Source of the DNA: an uncultured cyanobacterium
GTDB taxonomy: Bacteria; Cyanobacteriota; Vampirovibrionia; Gastranaerophilales; Gastranaerophilaceae
Assembly: GCA_945836835.1 (NCBI GenBank)
Contig: CAMAML010000102.1
Coordinates: 1-5,490 of the forward strand
Direction of reading: 5' to 3'
Length of the DNA: 5,490 nucleotides
In this document: one piece after another, positions 1 through 5,349 of the stretch
Layout of the letters: the number at the start of each line of letters is the position of its first letter
Position numbering within the stretch: the stretch's first letter is position 1
Notes under the pieces: model-generated
What the model saw: the letters and a program-made list of their open reading frames with translations, nothing else
What the model was told of the DNA's origin: nothing
Database searches by the model: none
Made by a program: the position numbers and the translations under genes

Positions 1-8
1 TTTGAAAT

Positions 9-47
9 TTTTAATTTTAAGTGTCAGACATTTTAATTTTAAGTGTC
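9..47. repeat. Two-copy direct repeat, period 22 bp, at left edge
   Basis: The 17-base unit TTTTAATTTTAAGTGTC occurs at 9-25 and again at 31-47, a period of 22 bases. The second copy is followed by TAG and unrelated sequence. Read on the minus strand, the unit becomes GACACTTAAAATTAAAA repeated twice, starting just inside TAGACACTT. Short spaced repeats of this size are typical of the multiple terminal repeats of some insertion sequences, such as the IS21 family, where transposase binds. No transposase is visible because the window starts here, so the transposon reading is inference. It could also be a simple AT-rich tandem duplication. Confidence 0.5.
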
Positions 48-120
48 TAGTTATACATGTTTTTTTGCTCCATTTTGGACTAGGTAAAGTGCAAGTAGAG
101 AATTTGGCTATAATTTTGCA

Positions 121-160
121 TTAAAAAACAGAGAATTATCATAAATTTAATTCTCTGTTT
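121..160 (-). terminator. Factor-independent terminator of tmRNA
   Basis: A perfect 13-bp stem is formed by AAACAGAGAATTA (126-138) and TAATTCTCTGTTT (148-160), with a 9-base loop. Read on the minus strand, the stem is followed directly by TTTTTT (complement of 123-128). The plus-strand side has only three T residues, so the signal works in the minus direction. It lies about 80 bases beyond the tmRNA 3' end and is the natural end of that transcript, leaving a 3' trailer to be trimmed. Confidence 0.75.
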
Positions 161-178
161 GAATTATATCTGTGTATT

Positions 179-204
179 GCCCCGTGTTTGCGGGCTTTTT
201 TGTT
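179..204 (+). terminator. Short terminator-like hairpin on plus strand
   Basis: CCCG (181-184) pairs with CGGG (191-194) around a 6-base loop, and G179 can pair with C195 if C180 bulges. The run TTTTTTGTT follows at 196-204. The stem is short but GC-only in an AT-rich setting, and the T-run has the right polarity for plus-strand transcription. It would stop transcription entering from the left, or end a short transcript starting near 120 (a TATAAT lies at 109-114). No protein gene feeds it within the window. Confidence 0.4.
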
Positions 205-228
205 AGAGAGAATGGTCTTATCTCTCTA
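204..228 (-). other. Hairpin just beyond the tmRNA 3' end
   Basis: TAGAGAGA (204-211) and TCTCTCTA (221-228) form a perfect 8-bp stem with a 9-base loop. It sits 13 bases beyond the encoded CCA end of tmRNA and is not followed by a T-run on either strand, so it is unlikely to be a terminator. It may lie in the precursor trailer and influence 3' end processing; that role is inference. Confidence 0.35.
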
Positions 229-240
229 TTTGAGACTAAA

Positions 241-648
241 TGGTGGAGATGAGGGGAGTTGAACCCCTGTCCAAAACGGATTGCACCAAATATCTACGAG
301 TGTAGTCACTTATTCGCTCAATCGACTTCGGAAAGTTACATAAAACCGTATGTAAGCCGATCCAAGGTTTTATTTGAAGGAAACTCTAAACCTTTTGCGG
401 TTGTCTTGATACGCCTACCGCAATCAGCGTACTGCGTCTTGCATAATGGACCCGTACATCCGGCAAGCTGGGATATACGAGTAGCTATTCATCGAGGCTT
501 AGGCAGCTACTGCGTATGCAGGTGCGAAGTTAGCTTCGATTACATTATTTTTAGCATTTAATTTGTTTTGCTCGTTGATAACCGAGAACAGCGCTCGGAC
601 TCGCAATTCGCTACAATCGGAACGTCCCGTCTAATCCAAAACATCCCC
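241..648 (-). ncRNA. ssrA: Transfer-messenger RNA (tmRNA)
   Basis: This RNA rescues ribosomes stalled on broken mRNAs. It is charged with alanine, enters the empty A site with SmpB, and supplies a short reading frame that tags the unfinished protein for proteolysis. The mature 5' end GGGGAUG (648-642) pairs with CAUCUCC, ahead of the encoded ACCA end at 241. This gives a 7-bp acceptor stem with a G3-U70 wobble, the identity mark read by alanyl-tRNA synthetase. The T arm (AGGGG, loop UUCAACU, CCCCU) is intact. The conserved 5' stretch GGAUUAGACGGGAC is present. The tag frame runs from GCT at 555-553 to TAA at 501-499 and reads AKNNVIEANFAPAYAVAA, preceded in the cell by the alanine on tmRNA itself. 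The end YAVAA matches the usual protease-recognised ending. The length of about 408 nt is normal for a one-piece tmRNA, with no permuted two-piece layout. The promoter lies at 679-706 and the terminator at 121-160. The resume codon is inferred from the frame and the tag ending. Confidence 0.97.
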
Positions 649-678
649 ATATTCTGTTTTCAAAGTGCCTTCAATCTC

Positions 679-706
679 ATTATAACACGCTTTTTAAGAT
701 TTTCAA
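679..706 (-). promoter_or_regulatory. Sigma-70-type promoter of tmRNA
   Basis: On the minus strand the -35 box is TTGAAA (complement of 701-706). A 16-bp spacer follows, then a consensus -10 box TATAAT (complement of 679-684). Transcription would start near 672, leaving a 5' leader of roughly 20-25 nt before the mature 5' end at 648, as expected for a precursor trimmed by RNase P. The near-consensus boxes fit the high expression of tmRNA. Confidence 0.8.
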
Positions 707-755
707 CTCTTCCTTGTACTTTTTTTAATTCCTTGCAACATTCCCGTTACATCTC

Positions 756-785
756 TTGACATTTTACCTTTTTCCTTGGTAAAAT
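756..785 (+). promoter_or_regulatory. Likely main promoter of the hydrogenase gene
   Basis: A perfect -35 box TTGACA lies at 756-761. With an 18-bp spacer it is followed by TAAAAT at 780-785 (5 of 6 to consensus). Transcription would start near 792, giving a leader of about 107 nt before the ATG at 899. It is divergent from the tmRNA promoter, with about 50 bp between the two -35 boxes, so a regulator bound here could affect both. Confidence 0.6.
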
Positions 786-801
786 TTTGTTGGGTGTACG
801 G

Positions 802-839
802 AGCGGTTTTTGAACAGTATAATTTTCAAAATTCCCGCT
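802..839 (+). other. Leader hairpin overlapping a second -10 box
   Basis: AGCGG (802-806) pairs with CCGCT (835-839) and TTTTGAA (808-814) pairs with TTCAAAA (825-831), giving 12 bp with a small internal loop. The apical loop contains TATAAT (818-823), which on its own could be the -10 box of a second, weak promoter because no good -35 lies upstream. A competing pairing, CAAAATTC (827-834) with GAATTTTG (865-872), uses the same bases and ends 10 nt before the ribosome binding site. Whether either structure regulates is unknown. Confidence 0.35.
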
Positions 840-882
840 TTCGATTAAACATACCCGGAATTAAGAATTTTGGTAGTTAGAA

Positions 883-889
883 AAAGGAT
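883..889 (+). promoter_or_regulatory. Ribosome binding site of the hydrogenase gene
   Basis: AAAGGAT at 883-889 is a Shine-Dalgarno-like sequence with a 9-base gap to the ATG at 899. It supports this start. Confidence 0.65.
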
Positions 890-898
890 AATAATTTT

Positions 899-2368
899 AT
901 GGCAGTAAATAATCCCAGACAAACGGCACATCTTAAAAGAGAAGTTTTGGTTAGACTTATTAAAGCGTTTATGACGGACGATTTTGGCGAAAACGCAAGG
1001 TTAATCCCTTACGCAATGCGTCCGAAAGATTTCGTTGCACCGTACAGGTGTTGCGTATACAAAGAGCGTGCAATTCTTCGTGACAGAACGATTGCGGGGT
1101 TGGGGTTATCGATTGAGGACACGGATGATAGCGTGCATATGGCAAAGCTAGCCGAAGAAGTTTTGAATCGTGAAGCTCCCGAAGAACATCCGCTGACGGT
1201 TCTTCAGACAGCGTGCCAAGGGTGTGTTCCGTCAAGAATTTACGTAACCGACCTTTGCCAAGGGTGTGTTGCAAGACCTTGCGAAAGCACTTGTAAGTTC
1301 GGTGCAATCAAGGTTGAGAACGGAAAGTCCAAGATTGATCCGGAAAAATGCAAAAATTGCGGAATGTGTGCACAGGTTTGCCCTTATCAGGCGATTGCAA
1401 GAATTATTGTACCTTGCGAAAACGCTTGTCCCGTCGGGGCTATTGCAAAAGATGAGAACGGGCTTGCAAGAATTGATTTTGAAAAATGTATTTCTTGCGG
1501 AAAGTGTGCGATGGCGTGTCCTTTCGGAGCGGTTCACGAAAAGAGTCAGATTATTGATGTTATGAACAGGATTAAGCAGGGCAAAAAAGTTATCGCAATG
1601 CTTGCGCCTGCAATGTTCGGTCAGCTTTCTTGTACTTCGAAACAATTAAAGACTGCGGTGAAGGAACTCGGGTTCTTTGATGTTTACGAAGTTGCACAAG
1701 GTGCGGACGTGACGACGGCGAACGAGTCGGCGGAATTTATCGAGAGAATGGAACGAGGGGACAAGTTTATGACGACCTCTTGTTGTGCGGGGTATAACGA
1801 GCTTGTCGACAAACATGTTCCCGAGCTTAAACCTTTCCGCTCGGATACTAAAACTCCAATGTACTATACCGCCGAAATCGTCAAAAAAGAACATCCCGAT
1901 GCGGTTACGGTATTCTTTAGCCCGTGTGTTGCAAAACGACGTGAGGCGTTGAATAACCCTAACGTAAACTATGTTTTAAACTATGAAGAAGTTGCAGCGT
2001 GGTTTACGGCTATGGACGTAAAATTAGAGGACGAATTGGAAACGGATTTTGCGGTTGAGGCGTCCGCAGAGGCTCGTAATTATGCGGTTACGGGCGGGGT
2101 TGCAGAGGCTGTTAAAACAGCGATTGACGGGAAGTGCGAAGTTAAACCGCTTGTCGTTGACGGGTTGAACAAAATGTCCATAAGGGATTTGAAAAAATAT
2201 GCAAAATCAGGCTCTTGTGATTTGGGCAACCTTATTGAAGTTATGTGCTGCAACGGCGGATGTTTGGGCGGAAATTCGACGATTACTCCGTACAAGCCGG
2301 CTTTGAAACAGTTGACTTCATACGTTCAAGACAGCAAGTCGTACAAAGACGTTAAGGTTAACGGTTAG
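899..2368 (+). CDS. [FeFe] hydrogenase, group B-type, monomeric
   Basis: This 489-residue iron-only hydrogenase catalyses reversible proton reduction to H2, probably with ferredoxin as electron partner, in the cytoplasm of a fermenting cell; no signal peptide or membrane segment is seen. Residues 1-110 form an N-terminal region with the pair C51-C52 and C106/C109. Iron-sulfur motifs follow: C120-C123-C128-C132 (unusual CxxCxxxxCxxxC), C151-C154-C157-C161, a reduced motif C173/C177, and C197-C200-C203-C207. The catalytic domain has all three H-cluster signatures: TSCC (293-296), SPCVAK (341-346) and MCCNGGC (449-455). By analogy with CpI, C296, C343, C451 and C455 would bind the H-cluster and C295 would relay protons. 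TSCC is followed by Ala-Gly rather than Pro-Gly, and Cys450 takes the place of the usual Ala. These traits, the N-terminal region and the length fit the group B1/B3 family rather than bifurcating HydA. No hydE, hydF or hydG maturase genes and no NuoE/NuoF-like partners lie nearby, so it looks like a stand-alone monomer. It has its own promoter and terminator. Subgroup and physiological direction are inferred. Confidence 0.93.
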   Translation: MAVNNPRQTAHLKREVLVRLIKAFMTDDFGENARLIPYAMRPKDFVAPYRCCVYKERAILRDRTIAGLGLSIEDTDDSVHMAKLAEEVLNREAPEEHPLTVLQTACQGCVPSRIYVTDLCQGCVARPCESTCKFGAIKVENGKSKIDPEKCKNCGMCAQVCPYQAIARIIVPCENACPVGAIAKDENGLARIDFEKCISCGKCAMACPFGAVHEKSQIIDVMNRIKQGKKVIAMLAPAMFGQLSCTSKQLKTAVKELGFFDVYEVAQGADVTTANESAEFIERMERGDKFMTTSCCAGYNELVDKHVPELKPFRSDTKTPMYYTAEIVKKEHPDAVTVFFSPCVAKRREALNNPNVNYVLNYEEVAAWFTAMDVKLEDELETDFAVEASAEARNYAVTGGVAEAVKTAIDGKCEVKPLVVDGLNKMSIRDLKKYAKSGSCDLGNLIEVMCCNGGCLGGNSTITPYKPALKQLTSYVQDSKSYKDVKVNG

Positions 2369-2417
2369 AAAAATTTTGATAAAATTTATAATTGCCGTGT
2401 TTTTTAGCACGGAGTTG

Positions 2418-2449
2418 AAGGCGACCTTGGTCGCCTTTCATCATTTTTT
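2418..2449 (+). terminator. Terminator of the hydrogenase gene
   Basis: AAGGCGAC (2418-2425) and GTCGCCTT (2430-2437) form a perfect 8-bp stem with a CTTG loop. T-rich sequence follows, ending in six Ts at 2444-2449. A smaller hairpin lies just upstream, CCGTG (2395-2399) with CACGG (2408-2412). The terminator lies 50 bases after the stop codon and separates the hydrogenase from gyrA. Confidence 0.8.
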
Positions 2450-2513
2450 CGACATGGGTTTTGGGGAGATTTTTGTAAATTTTCGTTTAAAATTTCCCAA
2501 AATTCTTTGTTTG

Positions 2514-2522
2514 TGTTACAAT
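2514..2522 (+). promoter_or_regulatory. Candidate extended -10 promoter of gyrA
   Basis: TGT followed by TACAAT (2517-2522) gives an extended -10 element (TGn plus a 5-of-6 hexamer). There is no good -35 box 16-18 bp upstream. An inverted repeat, AAATTTT (2477-2483) with AAAATTT (2489-2495), lies close to where the -35 would be. A transcript starting near 2529 would have a leader of about 30 nt. This is the only reasonable promoter between the upstream terminator and gyrA, but the match is modest. Confidence 0.4.
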
Positions 2523-2542
2523 ATAGCTAAGGATAAGCATAT

Positions 2543-2550
2543 AAGGGGAG
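2543..2550 (+). promoter_or_regulatory. Ribosome binding site that fixes the gyrA GTG start
   Basis: AAGGGGAG at 2543-2550 lies 7 bases before GTG at 2558. This spacing supports GTG as the start rather than the first internal ATG (residue 21), which would remove conserved N-terminal sequence. Confidence 0.75.
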
Positions 2551-2557
2551 TGTAAAA

Positions 2558-5122
2558 GTGGCTCAACAAAATATTTTCGGGGACGGGAAAATCGTTCCGG
2601 TTAACATCAGAGAAGAAATGAAACGTTGTTATATAGATTATGCGATGAGCGTAATTGTCGGGCGTGCCTTGCCGGATGTTCGAGACGGGTTAAAACCCGT
2701 TCACAGACGTATTTTGTATGCCATGAACGAGTTAGGGATGACGCCTGACAAGCCGTTTAGAAAATGTGCGCGTATAGTAGGAGAAGTTCTCGGTAAATAT
2801 CACCCGCACGGCGACAGCTCCGTATATGAAGCGTTGGTTCGTTTGGCACAAGACTTTAACACCCGATACCTCGTGGTTGACGGGCATGGGAACTTCGGTT
2901 CGGTCGACGGGGACGGCGCTGCCGCTATGCGTTACACGGAAGCCCGTATGCACAAGATTACTCAGTCCATGCTTGCCGATATTGACTGCGAAACGGTCGA
3001 GTTTGAGCCAAACTTTGACGGCTCTTTGCAAGAGCCGACGGTTTTGCCCGTTCGATTGCCGATGTTGTTGTTGAACGGTTGCTCGGGGATTGCGGTCGGC
3101 ATGGCAACAAACATTCCTCCGCACAACCTTGCGGAAATCGTTGACGGTACGATTGCACTTATCGACAATCCGAATATCACGGTTCCCGAGTTAATGGAAT
3201 ATATCAAAGGTCCTGACTTCCCGACGGCGGCTACCATTGTCGGCTTAAACGATATTAAACAGGCTTATGAGACGGGACGCGGTTCTATCAAAATGCAGGC
3301 GGTTGCGTCGTTTGAAGAAATTGCGGGCGGTGGCGGTCGCCAGTCAAGAACGGCGATTGTCGTTACCGAAATTCCTTACCAGGTTAACAAGTCCATGCTT
3401 ATCGAAAAGATTGCGGAACTTGTCAAAGACCAAAGAATTAACGGGATTTCCGATATTCGTGACGAGTCCGACAGAGAAGGGATGCGTATAGTGATAGAGC
3501 TTAAGCGTGACGCAAAGCCTGATGTCGTTAAAAATAATTTGTTCAAATATACCCAACTGGCTACGACTTTTGGGGTAAACATGCTTGCACTTTGCGGAAA
3601 ACAACCTCGATTGTTGAACTTGTACGAAGTTTTGAACGAGTTTGTGGAACACAGGGTTGAAATTGTAACCCGCAGAACAATCTACTTCTTGAAGAAAGCT
3701 AAAGTCAGAGCGCATATTTTGGCCGGCTTGATTATTGCACTGGGTTCGATTGATGAAGTAATCGAGCTTATCAAGACATCCAAAACGACCGATATTGCTC
3801 GAGAAGGGTTGATGAGCAGGTTCGGACTTGACGTCGACCAGGCAAACGCCATCCTTGAAATGCAGTTAAGAAGGTTAACGGGGCTTGAACAAGACAAGGT
3901 TAAGGCGGAATATGACGAACTGTTGAAGAAGATTGCCGAATACGAAAGCATTTTGGCAAGTCGTCAAAAGATTTTGGACATTATCAAGGCGGAACTGCTT
4001 GAAGATAAAGAAAAATACGGCGATGACAGAAAAACTCAAATCGTGCCGGATCAAGGCGAGGTTACTATTGAAGACTTGACCCCGAACACTCCGATGGCGG
4101 TATTTATCACTCACCAAGGATATTTAAAGAGAATTTCACTTGATACTTTTGAGCGCCAAAACCGTGCAACAAGAGGCAAATCGGGTATCAAAACCAAAGA
4201 GGACGACGACATTCAACACTTCTTTACGGCGATGATGCACGACAAGGTCTTGTTCTTCTCGTCGAAGGGTACTGTTTACAGCTTGAATGTTTACGACTTC
4301 CCTGAAGGCGGGCGTCAGTCAAAAGGCTTGCCGATTGTAAACGTTCTTCCTATCGACCAGGACGAAATGATTACGGCGGTAGTTCCGGTCAGTGTGTTCT
4401 CTCACGATACAAACTTGATTATGTTGACGAAAAAAGGATATATCAAGCGAATTGAGCTGGACAACTTTGCAAATATCAGAAGAAACGGTATTATTGCGAT
4501 AGGCTTGGAAGACGGCGACAGCCTGTGCTGGGTAAAACTTGCAACCGCAAAAGATGAAATTATCATCGGTACATCCTGCGGTATGGCAATACGCTTCCCG
4601 ATTGAAGATTTAAGACCGCTCGGACGGAGTGCAAGAGGGGTTACCTCGATGAAATTGAGAACGGGCGACGAAATCATCGGTTGCGATATTGTTCCGCAAG
4701 AATATGACGCCGACTTGCTCGTAGTAACGTCAGACGGGTTTGGCAAACGTACCAAACTTTCCGAGTTCAGAAGTCAGAACAGAGGCGGACTGGGCTTGAT
4801 TGCAACCAAATTTAAGTCGGCAAGCTCAAGATTGGTTGCTTTAACTATCGTAAAAGACACGGATGACATTATGATGGTAACTGCAAACGGCGTTGTAACA
4901 AGGCTGAACGCAGGTTCTATCTCTTGTCAGGGACGTCCCGCAACAGGTGTAAGAGCTCAAAACCTCACCGAAAACGATACGGTTTGCTCAGTCAACAAGA
5001 TTGTAAATCCCGATAATGACGAAAAAATCATGAAGGACAACTTGGCGGCGGCTGAGGCGGAAAACGCTCAGAATGTCTCTCAAACCAGCCTGCTCGACGG
5101 CGAAAATTCCGGCGAGAAATAA
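2558..5122 (+). CDS. gyrA: DNA gyrase subunit A
   Basis: GyrA is the breakage-reunion subunit of DNA gyrase. With GyrB it forms an A2B2 enzyme that introduces negative supercoils using ATP. The 854-residue length is normal. The N-terminal DNA-cleavage domain carries DGLKPVHRRILYAM (43-56) and the active-site pair R125-Y126 in AAAMRYTEARM; Y126 would form the phosphotyrosine bond to DNA. The quinolone-resistance region reads HPHGDSSVYE (82-91): S87 and E91 match the E. coli Ser83 and Asp87 positions, with no classic resistance change. A helical tower and coiled-coil gate spans about 370-485. The C-terminal beta-pinwheel, which wraps DNA, covers about 500-820. Its first blade has QNRATRGKSG (534-543) where a QRRGGKG-type GyrA box is usual, while QNRGGLG (740-746) in a later blade looks closer to that box. 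The RATRGKSG and KEDD pattern is one I associate with cyanobacterial GyrA. The last 30 residues are a polar, acidic tail. ParC is the main alternative, but full length, pinwheel and overall similarity favour GyrA. gyrB is not adjacent. The upstream terminator makes it a separate unit. Confidence 0.96.
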   Translation: MAQQNIFGDGKIVPVNIREEMKRCYIDYAMSVIVGRALPDVRDGLKPVHRRILYAMNELGMTPDKPFRKCARIVGEVLGKYHPHGDSSVYEALVRLAQDFNTRYLVVDGHGNFGSVDGDGAAAMRYTEARMHKITQSMLADIDCETVEFEPNFDGSLQEPTVLPVRLPMLLLNGCSGIAVGMATNIPPHNLAEIVDGTIALIDNPNITVPELMEYIKGPDFPTAATIVGLNDIKQAYETGRGSIKMQAVASFEEIAGGGGRQSRTAIVVTEIPYQVNKSMLIEKIAELVKDQRINGISDIRDESDREGMRIVIELKRDAKPDVVKNNLFKYTQLATTFGVNMLALCGKQPRLLNLYEVLNEFVEHRVEIVTRRTIYFLKKAKVRAHILAGLIIALGSIDEVIELIKTSKTTDIAREGLMSRFGLDVDQANAILEMQLRRLTGLEQDKVKAEYDELLKKIAEYESILASRQKILDIIKAELLEDKEKYGDDRKTQIVPDQGEVTIEDLTPNTPMAVFITHQGYLKRISLDTFERQNRATRGKSGIKTKEDDDIQHFFTAMMHDKVLFFSSKGTVYSLNVYDFPEGGRQSKGLPIVNVLPIDQDEMITAVVPVSVFSHDTNLIMLTKKGYIKRIELDNFANIRRNGIIAIGLEDGDSLCWVKLATAKDEIIIGTSCGMAIRFPIEDLRPLGRSARGVTSMKLRTGDEIIGCDIVPQEYDADLLVVTSDGFGKRTKLSEFRSQNRGGLGLIATKFKSASSRLVALTIVKDTDDIMMVTANGVVTRLNAGSISCQGRPATGVRAQNLTENDTVCSVNKIVNPDNDEKIMKDNLAAAEAENAQNVSQTSLLDGENSGEK

Positions 5123-5168
5123 CAACGTGACGAATGGTACTTTTGTCCAATAGTAGTGACTAAATAAC

Positions 5169-5205
5169 GTAGGTCGGTGTTCGACATTTTCATCGAACCC
5201 GACAT
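5169..5205 (+). repeat. REP-like palindrome, copy 1
   Basis: The head GTAG (5169-5172) is followed by GTCGGTGTTCGA (5173-5184), the loop CATTTTCA (5185-5192) and TCGAACCCGAC (5193-5203). The arms pair along their length with one irregular position in the middle. A GTAG head before an imperfect palindrome is the hallmark of REP sequences moved by REP-associated tyrosine transposases (RAYTs). The element lies 47 bases after the gyrA stop codon and could also protect the 3' end of the mRNA. The T-run after it is poor, so it is not a classic terminator. The family assignment is by shape, not by a known consensus. Confidence 0.55.
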
Positions 5206-5225
5206 TTATGCTATATTTAAGTTTT

Positions 5226-5260
5226 GTAGGTCGTGTTCAACATTTTCATTGAACACGACA
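5226..5260 (+). repeat. REP-like palindrome, copy 2
   Basis: The head GTAG (5226-5229) is followed by GTCGTGTTCAA (5230-5240), the same loop CATTTTCA (5241-5248) and TTGAACACGAC (5249-5259), a perfect 11-bp stem. It is in the same orientation as copy 1, 57 bases further on. Loop and head are identical to copy 1, whereas the stem differs by a paired change: GA/TC next to the loop in copy 1 becomes AA/TT here. This indicates that pairing is maintained. Confidence 0.6.
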
Positions 5261-5283
5261 ACTTAACCGATTGCCCCCTCACC

Positions 5284-5299
5284 CGAATTTCTAAATTCG
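5284..5299. other. Small AT-rich hairpin
   Basis: CGAATTT (5284-5290) and AAATTCG (5293-5299) are perfect inverted repeats separated by only CT, so the innermost pairs must open to make a loop. CCTTT follows, which is not a convincing T-run. It lies between the REP-like pair and the C-rich stretch and may be part of a longer interspersed repeat beginning with CCCCCTCACC (5275-5284). No function can be assigned. Confidence 0.3.
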
Positions 5300-5349
5300 C
5301 CTTTATTAAAATGTAGTCAAAGGCTCATTAAGAAATTCTACCCTTGTCT

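Noticed and set aside
259..759. Open frames on the plus strand opposite tmRNA (259-561) and across its 5' end and promoter (568-759)
   Set aside because: They lie antisense to a clearly recognisable tmRNA with intact ends, lack ribosome binding sites, and encode peptides with no recognisable domain.
969..1894. Minus-strand and frame-shifted open frames inside the hydrogenase gene
   Set aside because: The main frame has family motifs through its whole length; the others are shadows of its codon pattern.
899..2368. HydA-type electron-bifurcating hydrogenase or a 2[4Fe-4S] ferredoxin alone
   Set aside because: The intact H-cluster signatures rule out a plain ferredoxin, and the absence of neighbouring NuoE/NuoF-like subunits together with the group B-like N-terminus argues against a bifurcating complex.
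2815..2830. Quinolone resistance change in GyrA
   Set aside because: S87 is the sensitive-type serine and E91 is a normal acidic residue at the Asp87 position in many bacteria; no known resistance change is seen.
2732..4755. Open frames on the minus strand and other frames inside gyrA
   Set aside because: All are fully contained within a complete gyrA with conserved motifs from end to end; none has a recognisable product.
5169..5205. Factor-independent terminator of gyrA
   Set aside because: A good stem exists but the following sequence (ATTTATGC) lacks a proper T-run, and the second copy has none, so a REP-like repeat is the better reading.
5169..5260. CRISPR array
   Set aside because: Only two units are present, each is a palindrome with a GTAG head, the interval is not spacer-like, and no cas gene is seen.
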